A stretch of DNA of 64,000 bases from Dawidia cretensis (lineage in GTDB: Bacteria; Bacteroidota; Bacteroidia; Cytophagales; Cyclobacteriaceae): positions 60,827 to 124,826 of the forward strand of contig NZ_JAHESE010000021.1 in assembly GCF_018598175.1 (NCBI RefSeq), read 5' to 3'. Made by a program: the position numbers and the translations under genes. Each line of letters starts with the position of its first letter. The stretch's first letter is position 1. The notes below the pieces were generated by a model that was given only the letters and a program-made list of their open reading frames with translations, had not been told where the DNA came from and made no database searches. Below are positions 42,334 to 50,715 of this stretch, piece after piece.

Positions 42334-43863
42334 CTACAACGTACTCTGCGAATTTTTTAGGAAAATCTTAAAAGTAGTCCCTTGTCCCGGGGTGCTTTCT
42401 ACTTCGATTTTGCCGCCCATGGAGCTTACCTGGGAGCGGACGAGGTAGAGGCCCAGGCCTTTGCCGTCGATTTTGCGGTGGAAGCGTTTGTATAAATTAA
42501 AGATGTCTTTGCCGTGTTTTTGTAAGTCGACGCCGAGGCCGTTGTCTGCTACGGTAAGTACGATCATGTCGTCTTGATGTACGGCGCGGAGGTGGATGGC
42601 GGGGGTGCGTTCGGGAGACCGGTATTTGATGGCGTTGCTGACGAGGTTGAATAGGATGCTGTCGATATAGGGGGCGACGGCGTATAGCTGGGGCGCGGCG
42701 GTGAAGTCGTAGACAAGGCGGGCCTGAGTTTGCTCGAGCTCGCGGGCAAGCATTTTTTCGGCGCGGTCGAGGGAGGTGTGGAGGTCTATGAGCGAGAAGT
42801 TGCCGGTGTTACGCCGGAGCTCGAGGATGACGTTGAGGTCTTTGATGACTTCGTCCAGGTCGTTGGCGGAAGTCAGGATCTGCTCGCGCAGGGCGTTTTG
42901 CTCTTCTTTGTCATCGGTTATTTCGAGGAGCATGGCGATGCCCATGATGCGGGCGAGCGGGGCGCGCAGGTTGTGGGCGGCGATGAAAGAGAATTGCTCG
43001 AGCTGGTGATTCTGGTCGATGAGCTCGCGGTTGTTTTGCTCGAGCGCGTGTGTACGCGTGCGGACTTCGTCTTCCAGGCGGTCGCGGTGCGTGGCGATCT
43101 CTTCGCTTTGCGCGATAATCTCTTCGTTCTGTGCGGCCAGCTCGCGTGTGCGCACCATCACCTGGCGTTCCAGCATCATGTTCTGGTCTACCAGCATGGC
43201 GTTACGGGAGGCTTCGGTCTCGCGTAGCTTTTCTCCCAGCATAAACGATTGTATTGTGCGCCAGGCCGTGTACAGCAATGTGGGAACGCAAAGTATAAAT
43301 AGCAAAATCTGTAGTCGCAGGTTACGTGTCAGCGCCGCTTCGTAGCGATTGTGCTCGCGCGTGTGCACCAGGTCGGCAAAGGCTTCGATATTTTTTTCAC
43401 ATTGCTCGTATTGAAACCACAGCGTGGCACCACGGTCCTCGAGAAACAATTTTGTGAACTCGTCGCGCCGGCCTTCGTCTACCAATTGGCGCATGTAGAA
43501 GGTAAAGGCGACATAGGCGTTGATGGAGTCGCGCAGCGTATGGAACTGCGCCATATCGTAGTGCATTTTTTTCAGCGGTACCTCTACATTATCGAAAATG
43601 CTGTCTTTCCAGGCAAGGGCGTGGCTCATGGGCGCGCCCAGCCGATCTTCGGGCACCAATGCGTAGCCGCGCAACCCGAGGTCTGTTGCCTGAATGACCA
43701 TCCGGCCGATGTGATCGTAATAGAGCTTGACGTGCTCGGTTTCGGCCTGCAGCGCGAGGGACTCGTGTAAAATGGTGTTATTGTGTTGCGTGAACGTGAT
43801 GTCCAGCACCAGCAGCAGTGCAATGGCGGCCACTGCCAGATATATCCTCGTGTTAACTCCCAT
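42334..43863 (-). CDS. sensor histidine kinase with CHASE3-like periplasmic domain
   Basis: A 509-residue inner-membrane kinase. TM1 is about residues 8-24 and TM2 about 183-200. The periplasmic part between them (about 30-180) is helical and CHASE3-like. A long coiled coil (about 210-290, with repeated RTRELAAQ / EEIIAQSEEIA) leads to the HisKA domain with phospho-acceptor His297 (AAHNLRAPLAR). The ATPase domain shows the N-box NLVSNAIKYRS, the G1 box VADNGLGVD and the G2 box GKGLGLYLV. No response regulator gene is adjacent, so it is an orphan kinase. The start ATG is at 43863. Confidence 0.93.
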   Translation of the reverse strand: MGVNTRIYLAVAAIALLLVLDITFTQHNNTILHESLALQAETEHVKLYYDHIGRMVIQATDLGLRGYALVPEDRLGAPMSHALAWKDSIFDNVEVPLKKMHYDMAQFHTLRDSINAYVAFTFYMRQLVDEGRRDEFTKLFLEDRGATLWFQYEQCEKNIEAFADLVHTREHNRYEAALTRNLRLQILLFILCVPTLLYTAWRTIQSFMLGEKLRETEASRNAMLVDQNMMLERQVMVRTRELAAQNEEIIAQSEEIATHRDRLEDEVRTRTHALEQNNRELIDQNHQLEQFSFIAAHNLRAPLARIMGIAMLLEITDDKEEQNALREQILTSANDLDEVIKDLNVILELRRNTGNFSLIDLHTSLDRAEKMLARELEQTQARLVYDFTAAPQLYAVAPYIDSILFNLVSNAIKYRSPERTPAIHLRAVHQDDMIVLTVADNGLGVDLQKHGKDIFNLYKRFHRKIDGKGLGLYLVRSQVSSMGGKIEVESTPGQGTTFKIFLKNSQSTL

Positions 43864-44025
43864 CGGACAGGTCTTTCCAATAAACGTATTTTAAGTTACG
43901 AGATTTTGGGAAAGTACCATGCGGAGATTTTAGCCTCCGACCCGGGTGGCGACAAAAGATGTGCTAATTGGCGGAGGATCAAGCTTCTACATTCAGGAAG
44001 AACGGATATAAATAGCCAGCGCGGA

Positions 44026-46302
44026 TCAAGGTTTTACAATAAACGAGGAGGGCGCCTCGGAGATCCACTTGCTTTCTTGTTCTACGGCGGTCGTCCAGCT
44101 ATCGAGGCTGATCACGAGCAGGTCGCAGGAGGCCATAAATTCTTTGCTCAACGCGCTGTCGTCGTACACCGCGATGTGATTTGGCGCGGTTTGCTCGATG
44201 AGCCGGATCGTTTCGCGCAGCTCGTGGTGTTGTTTGACGAGTCCTTGTTTGTCGAGAATGACGACCGAGGCATCGCTGTTGTGGATAAACTTCTGGGCAT
44301 AAAAGATCAGGAAGCTGTCCGATGTGGTAAAGATGGGGATCAATACTTTGCTGATCTTTTCAAAGCCTTTGTCTACGAAGATGCCCACGGGCAATTTGCT
44401 GGCGCGCAGGATGCGGCGGTTGCGTTCCTCGAGGATAGCCTTTTCAAAAAATCGCTCGCGGCCGGCCAGCGTACCGATGAGCCGCTCGGGGTTGATGATG
44501 CGCGTGGTGAAGCCAAAGACGGTACCCAGGAAGCTGCCTTCGAAAACGGAATGGCTGATGCCGATGATGAGCAGGTCGAAGTTGCCGAGGTTGGCGGTGT
44601 CGACGATCTCGCGGTCGATGTCGGCGGTGGGCTTGAACCAGGTGATGACGGGCATGTTCAACTTGCCGGCTTCGGCGTTGATGGGCTGGAAGCTTTCCTG
44701 TTCATATTCCTCGACGTTGTATTGGTTCAGCTCGTTGGCGGGCGAAAGGTGCAGCGCCGTGACGGATGCGTTCGAGACCGAGCGTTTGATCAACCCATGC
44801 ACCAGGCGCAGCATGGACGCGCCGCGGTGTGGATTGCCAAACGATAGCAGGATTTTATACTTACCGGCTTTGTCGGTGCTGCCGGGTATGGGTGGTGTCG
44901 GATCGGGATAGAATTTGTTGATGAGATCCAGCGCCGGGCCCGTCATGCAGGTGGTGACCAGCGCCATGATGACCAGCATGGCAAATACTTCCGGTGTGAG
45001 GATGCCGAGGTCGTAGCCGATATTGAGCACGACCAGCTCCATGAGTCCGCGTGTGTTCATGAGCGCGCCGATGCCGAGGCTGTCGCGCCACGACTGGCCT
45101 ACAAATTTGGCGGCCAGTGTGCTGCCCAGGAACTTCCCGACTACGGCCAGCAGAATGATGATGCCACAGAGCTGCCAGGCGGCAGCATCGTTGAGCAGGC
45201 CGATCTGCGTACGCAACCCGGTGAAGACGAAAAACAGCGGCAGTAACAATACGAGCGCCACGTCTTCGACCTTTTCGATGAAGATCGTGCGGAAGTTGAG
45301 GTTCGGCGGCATGATCACGCCGGCCAGGAAAGCGCCGAACAGGGCGTGGATGCCGATGATCTCTGCCACGTAGGCCGATAACAGCAATGTTAGAAAGAAT
45401 ACGGCTACGATGGGTTTGCTCAATCCCTCTTTGGTCGAGTATACATCGCCGATCTTTTTGAGGAACGGCCGTACGAGCTTGAGCATGGCGATGACATAAA
45501 CCACTGAAATGAGCAAGGTATAGACGGTGCCAATGAAGTTGCCCGCCTTTACGATGGCGATAACGGTTGCCAGGATACACCAGGCGGTTACGTCGTCGGC
45601 CGCGGCGCAGGTGATGGCGAGCGAGCCGAGCTTGGTTTTACTCAACGATCGTTCCTGTATGATCCGTGCCAACACCGGGAAGGCCGTAATGCTCATGGCA
45701 ATGCCCATGAACAACGCAAACGAGACGAACGGTATCCCTTCCGGCGCATAGCCTGTATAGATAAAATAGGCCAGGCCCAGCCCGAGTGTGAAAGGCAAAA
45801 TGATGCTGGTGTGGCTGACGACGACGGCTTCGTGCGCTTTATTTTTCAATACGTCTACGTCGAGCTCCATACCGATCACAAACATAAACAGGATCAGACC
45901 GATCTGGCTGAGGAATTGCAGGTTGGGCAGCGACTGCGCGGGAAAAAGAAGGGCAGAAACTTCGGGGTAATACATACCTACCACCGAAGGTCCGAGAAAG
46001 ATACCGGCGGCAATTTCGCCGATCACCATGGGCTGTCCGATCTTTTTACAGATATACCCAAAGAGGCGTGCTGTCAGAATGATGGTAATGATCTGCAAAA
46101 GCAGAATGGCCAGGGGATGGGTGATGTTATGATGTCCGGCGTCGAGAAATTGTTGCCAGCCTGACGGCGCCGGCGTGGTGACTTCGGTCTTGACAATGGA
46201 GGCGGGCTCTTGTTTTTTGCCCTCTTCCATGACGATGTACAGAAACGCCGAGAAGGCACCTGTGATGAATACGTAGAAGATGATGTTGCGTAAATTCTTC
46301 AT
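44026..46302 (-). CDS. monovalent cation:proton antiporter (CPA2-type) with C-terminal Usp-like region
   Basis: A 758-residue inner-membrane protein. MKNLRNIIFY at 46302 is chosen; an earlier in-frame Met adds 12 residues. After one N-terminal TM and a periplasmic stretch, residues ~65-440 form the 12-13-TM Na+/H+ exchanger fold, including GEIAAGIFLGPSVVG, the AADDVTAWC motif with the paired aspartates of electrogenic exchangers, and ALMNTRGLMELVVLNIG. Residues ~480-758 contain two Usp-like cytoplasmic domains, as in other Bacteroidota CPA2 proteins, possibly for nucleotide sensing. Probable role is Na+ or K+ export and pH homeostasis. It is transcribed alone. Confidence 0.92.
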   Translation of the reverse strand: MKNLRNIIFYVFITGAFSAFLYIVMEEGKKQEPASIVKTEVTTPAPSGWQQFLDAGHHNITHPLAILLLQIITIILTARLFGYICKKIGQPMVIGEIAAGIFLGPSVVGMYYPEVSALLFPAQSLPNLQFLSQIGLILFMFVIGMELDVDVLKNKAHEAVVVSHTSIILPFTLGLGLAYFIYTGYAPEGIPFVSFALFMGIAMSITAFPVLARIIQERSLSKTKLGSLAITCAAADDVTAWCILATVIAIVKAGNFIGTVYTLLISVVYVIAMLKLVRPFLKKIGDVYSTKEGLSKPIVAVFFLTLLLSAYVAEIIGIHALFGAFLAGVIMPPNLNFRTIFIEKVEDVALVLLLPLFFVFTGLRTQIGLLNDAAAWQLCGIIILLAVVGKFLGSTLAAKFVGQSWRDSLGIGALMNTRGLMELVVLNIGYDLGILTPEVFAMLVIMALVTTCMTGPALDLINKFYPDPTPPIPGSTDKAGKYKILLSFGNPHRGASMLRLVHGLIKRSVSNASVTALHLSPANELNQYNVEEYEQESFQPINAEAGKLNMPVITWFKPTADIDREIVDTANLGNFDLLIIGISHSVFEGSFLGTVFGFTTRIINPERLIGTLAGRERFFEKAILEERNRRILRASKLPVGIFVDKGFEKISKVLIPIFTTSDSFLIFYAQKFIHNSDASVVILDKQGLVKQHHELRETIRLIEQTAPNHIAVYDDSALSKEFMASCDLLVISLDSWTTAVEQESKWISEAPSSFIVKP

Positions 46303-46486
46303 GGCGCCAAAAGTACGCGCGTTGCCAGGCATGAGCACCGGGGGGAGTGGAGAAATGTAATGACAGAGGCGAAATTTGTAACCACCCGGCAGGAGACAGC
46401 GAGTGTGAGCGCGAGAGCGGGATGTGTGTGCGGGGAAAATCTGGTATTGCGCAATGGGCGGGCACGATATTAGGAACGGAAAGGGT

Positions 46487-46705
46487 ATGAATTACATGCC
46501 AAAAGATGATGCTGTTTTTCCTGAGAAAACTGCCGACGACCTGCCGAAAGGTGCTGATTTGCGGAGTCTGCAAGGCGAAGAGCTGACGTGGGAGGAGACG
46601 CCCGAGGAAGAGGACCTCGACGCCAGCGAGACTGACGATGATGAGAATGAAGGTGTTGGCGATGGCAAGTTGGGCAAGACCTCGCCGGATCTATTGGAAA
46701 AATAG
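46487..46705 (+). CDS. small acidic protein, 72 aa
   Basis: A 72-residue, strongly acidic protein (ETPEEEDLDASETDDDENE) with a Cytophagales-like opening MNYMPKDDAVFPE and ending GKTSPDLLEK. A good ribosome-binding site (GGAAAGGG) precedes the ATG at 46487. No domain is known; such proteins are probably disordered. It is divergent from the antiporter and abuts the stop codon of the convergent LytTR gene without a gap. The longer in-frame reading from 46424 is unlikely. Confidence 0.6.
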   Translation: MNYMPKDDAVFPEKTADDLPKGADLRSLQGEELTWEETPEEEDLDASETDDDENEGVGDGKLGKTSPDLLEK

Positions 46706-47422
46706 TTAGCCGCCGGTGCGGCGCAGGAAACCTGGGCGAAAGTTTTCTGATAGGGAAAAGCGTCGCGGTTTGCCGTGGGAATCCGTCAGCGTAGTCGTGA
46801 TCTCGTCGTGCGTAAAGAACTGTACGAGCTTGGTGGCGATGATCTCTTTTTTGTTGATCTGGCAAAAGCCCGCCTCGGGGAGTGCCTGTAATAATTTTTC
46901 AAACGACATGTTTTTGATCAGCATTTCCTCGCCGGTGTCGAGTAGTACCAGCTTGTCGCGTTTGTCCAATCCCGTGGTGATGTATTGCACCTGATCGAAG
47001 AATAACAAACCTTTGCCTTTGCTGGTGTTGAGTGAGATGTATTGGCGCCCGGGGGTATGGTTGGCGACCTGCGTCTGGGCTTTGGCGATGGCCTTGGCGA
47101 AGCGGTCTTGCTGGATGGGCTTGCGCAGGTAGTCGATGGCGTCGAGGTCAAACGCTTCGGCGGCATACTCGCGGTAGGCGGTGGTGAAGATCACGAGCTT
47201 ACCCGTGAGCCGGCGGGCGACGTCCAGGCCGTTCAGGCCGGGCATTTCGATGTCGAGAATACAAAGGTCGAAGGTGAGGTTGGTACTTTCCTGTAAGAAT
47301 TTTAGCGGGTCGTTAAAGGCGCGTACGACTTCGACGTCGGGCACCTGCCCGCAGAGCACGCGCAGATAGGCGAGCGCGGGCAGCTCATCATCCAACAGTA
47401 TGCATCGCAGCTTTGTGGGCAC
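46706..47422 (-). CDS. LytTR-family response regulator
   Basis: A 238-residue regulator. The receiver domain (about 1-120) has Asp11/Asp12 (LLDDE), the phospho-acceptor Asp57 (LCILDIEMPG) and a conserved Lys near 101 (YLRKP). The LytTR DNA-binding domain covers about 135-238 (FFDQVQYITTGLDKRDKLVLL, then NKKEIIATKLVQFF). The likely start is GTG at 47422, which overlaps the upstream kinase gene by 35 bp, so translation is coupled. Kinase, regulator and the sugar symporter before them appear to be one transcript. Confidence 0.92.
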   Translation of the reverse strand: MPTKLRCILLDDELPALAYLRVLCGQVPDVEVVRAFNDPLKFLQESTNLTFDLCILDIEMPGLNGLDVARRLTGKLVIFTTAYREYAAEAFDLDAIDYLRKPIQQDRFAKAIAKAQTQVANHTPGRQYISLNTSKGKGLLFFDQVQYITTGLDKRDKLVLLDTGEEMLIKNMSFEKLLQALPEAGFCQINKKEIIATKLVQFFTHDEITTTLTDSHGKPRRFSLSENFRPGFLRRTGG

Positions 47423-48170
47423 GCAGGTCTATTTTCAGGTGAGCAATATAGACATCGTTCTCTACAAACTGGTCGAGTGTAAAGTGTGTGCCGTACAAGA
47501 TCTCCAGTCGCTTTTGCAGGGCTTCTTTGCCAAAACCGCCGCGCGTCTGGCGCAAGGGTGGTTTCGGGCTGATCTTGTTGGAGACGGTCAGGAGGAACTG
47601 GTGGTCGCGCAGCTCGAAGACAATGGCGATGAACGCATCTTCGCGTTGCAGGTCGGCATGCTTAAAAGCGTTTTCGATCAGGTCGACGGTGATGAGCGGG
47701 GCGACGAGCTTTTGTTCGTATACCGGGTCGGTGGTGTCGATCGATTGTTTTACGCGCAGGTCGAACAGGGGGCTGAGCTTAAGCCGGTTGATGTCGATGA
47801 GGCTGCTGGCAAAGTTGAGCTCTTCTTTGAGCGAGACAAAACGCTGGCCGCTGTCGTAGAGAATATAGTCGAGAACGTTGGCCAGTTTGTCCAGGGCAAA
47901 GTAGGTCTGGTATGCGTGCGACTGAATGGTGTTGAGGGTATTCTTAAACAGGTGGGGGTTGAGCTTGTACTGCAGAGAGCCGAGCTCGAGCTCGCGCAGC
48001 TTGGCTTCCATTTGCTGGTGGCGTAGCGCGAGGTCTTCGGGACTCGGGGCTTCCCGGTGCAGCCGGGAGGATAACCGGTATACCGTCAGTCCCAGCACGG
48101 CCACCACCGCGAGCAGGAGTACGAGGACTCCATACAATACCCCTGGTGATATGGCCGTGCCGGTGTCCAT
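47388..48170 (-). CDS. LytS-like sensor histidine kinase (His_kinase family)
   Basis: A 260-residue kinase with one TM helix (about 10-31) and no extracellular sensor domain. The phospho-acceptor lies in KLNPHLFKNTLNTIQ (His73), typical of the LytS/YpdA His_kinase family. The ATPase N-box reads VDLIENAFKHAD, and RGGFGKEALQKRLEILYG follows near the C-terminus. ATG at 48170 is preferred over GTG at 48197; it lies 13 bp after the symporter stop. Its cognate regulator overlaps its 3' end. With so little extracytoplasmic sequence, it may sense through the membrane or through the co-transcribed transporter (inference). Confidence 0.9.
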   Translation of the reverse strand: MDTGTAISPGVLYGVLVLLLAVVAVLGLTVYRLSSRLHREAPSPEDLALRHQQMEAKLRELELGSLQYKLNPHLFKNTLNTIQSHAYQTYFALDKLANVLDYILYDSGQRFVSLKEELNFASSLIDINRLKLSPLFDLRVKQSIDTTDPVYEQKLVAPLITVDLIENAFKHADLQREDAFIAIVFELRDHQFLLTVSNKISPKPPLRQTRGGFGKEALQKRLEILYGTHFTLDQFVENDVYIAHLKIDLRAHKAAMHTVG

Positions 48171-48183
48171 GACGGTGGGTGCG

Positions 48184-49581
48184 CTAGCTGTGCGCACGTT
48201 GTTTTACTTCGTAGCCTTTCCAGCCGTAGTATGCGATAAAGAGATATGCCGCGATTGGGAAGACGAAGGCATGCTGGTAGCCGATGGCACCGATGATGAT
48301 GCCCATGACCGGGGTCATCACGGCACCGCCTACGATGGCCATGATGAGCAGCGACGAGCCCTGGCTGGTATATTTACCGAGGTCTTTGATGGCCAGGGTA
48401 AAGATGGTCGGGAACATGATGGAGTTGAAGAGGCCGATGGCCAGCACGGACCACATCGCTACCTGCGCGCCGCTGAAGATCGTTAACAGCAGCAGGCCTA
48501 CCACAAACAAGGAGAACACCAGCAGTGTGCGGGCGGGTGCCGAACGGCCGATGAGGAATGCCACGCAGTTTCCTACGATCAGGCCGAGGGCAATAAAGGT
48601 GACAGTGAGGTCTTCTCTCCAAAAATATACCGCTGCTACGGCGAGAATGGTCACCAGGCCCATGAAGCTAAGCTTCTGGCTGGTGGGGCGATCGGTAAGC
48701 GACACAGCGCCGATGAAGCGGCCCACCATGGCGCCACCCCAATAGAACGATACAAACGGACCGGCTACTGCTTCGCCATAGCCCATCAGCTCGCCAAAGT
48801 ATTTGATCAGGTAACTACCAATGGCCACTTCGCCGCCTACGTACAGGAAGATGCCGATTACGCCGAGGTTGAGGTGTCTGAATTTTAACACGCCCAAACC
48901 TTTCTCGATGGTCTCGCCGGTGAATTTCGGCAGCTTCGAGAAGGCGATCAGCACGGCAATGGCCAGGAGGGTGCCCGCCAGAAAGAGGTAAGGCGTTTTT
49001 ACGGCGTCGGCCGTCATGTGTTCTTTACCGCCCATGCTTTCAAAGATCAGCTTGGTGCCGATGATGGGGGCGATGGTTGTGCCGAACGAGTTGAATGCCT
49101 GGGTGAGGTTCAGGCGGCTGGACGATGTAGCGGCGGTGCCGAGCAGTGCCACGTAGGGGTTAGCCGCCATTTGCAGGATGGTGATGCCGCTGGCCAGTAC
49201 GAAGAGTGCCAGGAGGAAAACACCATAGAGCTTTGATTCGGCCGCCGGGTAGAACAGCGCACAGCCTACGGCCGCGGTGACCAGGCCCATGATGATACCG
49301 TTTTTATACCCGATGCGCGCGAGCGGGTCGCCCAGGTTTACGGAGATGAGGAAGTATGCGAGCGAGATAAAGAAGTAGGCACCAAAGAATGCCGACTGGA
49401 TGAATCCGGCCTGCGCGGGCGTGAGCTTGAAGATGCCTTGCAGGTAGGGGATAAGAATGTCGTTCATGCACGTGATAAATCCCCACATAAAGAACAGCGT
49501 GGTGAGGATGATCAGCGGAATGGTGAAGTTGCCTTTGTTGTCGGAAAGCGTCGTCGTGGAGGTCGGTGCGATAGATGCCAT
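48184..49581 (-). CDS. FucP-type sugar:proton symporter (MFS, FHS family)
   Basis: A 465-residue transporter with 12 predicted TM helices. Family motifs include FFMWGFITCMNDILIPYLQ in TM1 (the FHS signature with NDxxxP), AANPYVALLG in TM4, and SYLIKYFGELMGYGEAVAG in TM7. FHS members import fucose, glucose, galactose or mannose with protons. It is divergent (574 bp) from the cupin/ROK operon. An imperfect TAAATCGATTTA site lies about 120 bp upstream, so it probably belongs to the same LacI regulon. The LytS/LytT genes follow 13 bp later. Confidence 0.93.
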   Translation of the reverse strand: MASIAPTSTTTLSDNKGNFTIPLIILTTLFFMWGFITCMNDILIPYLQGIFKLTPAQAGFIQSAFFGAYFFISLAYFLISVNLGDPLARIGYKNGIIMGLVTAAVGCALFYPAAESKLYGVFLLALFVLASGITILQMAANPYVALLGTAATSSSRLNLTQAFNSFGTTIAPIIGTKLIFESMGGKEHMTADAVKTPYLFLAGTLLAIAVLIAFSKLPKFTGETIEKGLGVLKFRHLNLGVIGIFLYVGGEVAIGSYLIKYFGELMGYGEAVAGPFVSFYWGGAMVGRFIGAVSLTDRPTSQKLSFMGLVTILAVAAVYFWREDLTVTFIALGLIVGNCVAFLIGRSAPARTLLVFSLFVVGLLLLTIFSGAQVAMWSVLAIGLFNSIMFPTIFTLAIKDLGKYTSQGSSLLIMAIVGGAVMTPVMGIIIGAIGYQHAFVFPIAAYLFIAYYGWKGYEVKQRAHS

Positions 49582-49696
49582 AGTATTAAATCGTGTTCGG
49601 AATCGATAATCCGGCGGTCAATTTGCACTTTCTCCCGGTTTAAAAAAAATGACGGAGTGCTTCGGGCGGGTGAAAAGGTCCATCTGAAAGGGCTGC

Positions 49697-49708
49697 TAAA
49701 CCGATTAA
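49697..49708. promoter_or_regulatory. imperfect LacI operator upstream of the symporter
   Basis: TAAACCGATTAA (read on the plus strand) matches TAAATCGATTTA at 10 of 12 positions and is preceded by GC, as in the two perfect copies (GCTAAA). It lies about 116 bp before the symporter ATG. Confidence 0.45.
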
Positions 49709-50084
49709 CGACCCTACCTATATTATGGGCGCGGTCGGCGACGGTTGGGCGAGCAGCGGGCCGGTTAATTGGCTGACACGCTGTATATTCGGTTATTCAA
49801 TTGGCCCTGGGAACGTCTTCCCGAACGGCTGTGGCCGGTCACCTGACGTTGTGGTATTTATGCGATGGAAGGAAGCGGCCGGAAATTTTTTTTTGATTGT
49901 GCGCGCGCCTGCCTGTGTGTTTGGCGTGGTTTGGTACTGCCGGAATGCGTGTGCGCATACACGGCATAATAAGCGACAAAATCGTTAGGTAGGTTTAGTG
50001 AAAAAGGCTGGTGCGCACGGTGCGCATCAGCTCTTTTTTTGCCTTGGGAGAGAGGGATGAACGGAAAATAGTTGATTTGGGCTC

Positions 50085-50114
50085 TTTGCTAAATCGATTT
50101 ATCAATTATTTTTG
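50085..50114 (+). promoter_or_regulatory. promoter of the cupin-ROK operon with LacI operator between its boxes
   Basis: TTTG (50085-50088) and TATTTTTG (50107-50114) with an 18-bp spacer fit the Bacteroidota promoter. The perfect palindrome TAAATCGATTTA (50090-50101), with the central CG of LacI-type sites, fills that spacer, so bound repressor would block RNA polymerase. The same 18-bp TTTGCTAAATCGATTTAT recurs at 51834-51851. Confidence 0.82.
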
Positions 50115-50155
50115 TAGTCCCTGCTTAATAACCCAAACCAGTAAACGAACGAAAC

Positions 50156-50671
50156 GTGAAAAACATCAAAACGGTGAACGTAGAAAGAGCAGCCATCTTC
50201 CAGGAAGTGAACAAGTACCTGGAAAAGTCGGGCTTCAAGGTAGTAACAGAAGATCAAAGCCGGCCCTGGGGCGGTTTTTTTGTGATCGATGAAACACAGG
50301 CAGAATCATTCCGGCAGCTGTTTTTCCCGGAGGTAAACCTGCAGGACCTGATCATCAGCGGTAAGCTGAGCCCGAAAATTTTGCTGGTGGAGCCGCACAA
50401 GCGCCTCTCGTGGCAGTATCATTTCCGCCGCGCCGAGATCTGGACGGTAGTCGCCGGTACAGTGGGTGTCGTGACGAGCGAGACCGACGAAGAAAAAGAA
50501 AATCAGAGCTTGCCGACGGGATCGATGATCCGCCTGAAGCAAGGCCAGCGTCACCGCCTGATCGGCCTGGATGGTTGGGGCATTATTGCCGAGATCTGGC
50601 AACATACAGATGCCGCCAATCCTTCGGACGAGCAGGATATCGTGCGTTTACAAGATGACTTTGGCCGCTAA
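50156..50671 (+). CDS. phosphomannose-isomerase-like cupin protein
   Basis: A 171-residue single-domain cupin. SRPWGGFFVID near residue 40 is the RPWG motif of type II mannose-6-phosphate isomerases and related 'phosphoheptose isomerase' annotations. ILLVEPHKRLSWQYHFRRAEIWTVVAGTV supplies the metal-binding His/His/Glu set, and GQRHRLIG supplies the fourth His. It probably interconverts a hexose-6-phosphate such as mannose-6-phosphate and fructose-6-phosphate. It begins an operon with the ROK kinase 44 bp downstream under a LacI-controlled promoter. Confidence 0.87.
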   Translation: MKNIKTVNVERAAIFQEVNKYLEKSGFKVVTEDQSRPWGGFFVIDETQAESFRQLFFPEVNLQDLIISGKLSPKILLVEPHKRLSWQYHFRRAEIWTVVAGTVGVVTSETDEEKENQSLPTGSMIRLKQGQRHRLIGLDGWGIIAEIWQHTDAANPSDEQDIVRLQDDFGR

Positions 50672-50715
50672 GCGCGGGTAGTCCATTCCTGTAACCACCG
50701 ATCAAGACACAACGC

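Larger units (their letters stand above)
49582..50155. other. 574-bp divergent regulatory region of the sugar locus
   Basis: It holds the imperfect operator at 49697 and the promoter/operator at 50085-50114. ATCGAT also occurs at 49601-49606 close to the symporter start. The middle part (49720-50050) shows no gene and no repeat; it is long enough for a second regulator's sites. Confidence 0.6.

Noticed and set aside
43783-44847. Plus-strand frame of 354 codons across the kinase/antiporter boundary
   Set aside because: It is antisense to two well-supported genes and shows no family motif.
50156-50671. Phosphoheptose isomerase (GmhA-type) function for the cupin
   Set aside because: GmhA is a SIS-domain protein; this product is a cupin with the RPWG motif of type II phosphomannose isomerases.
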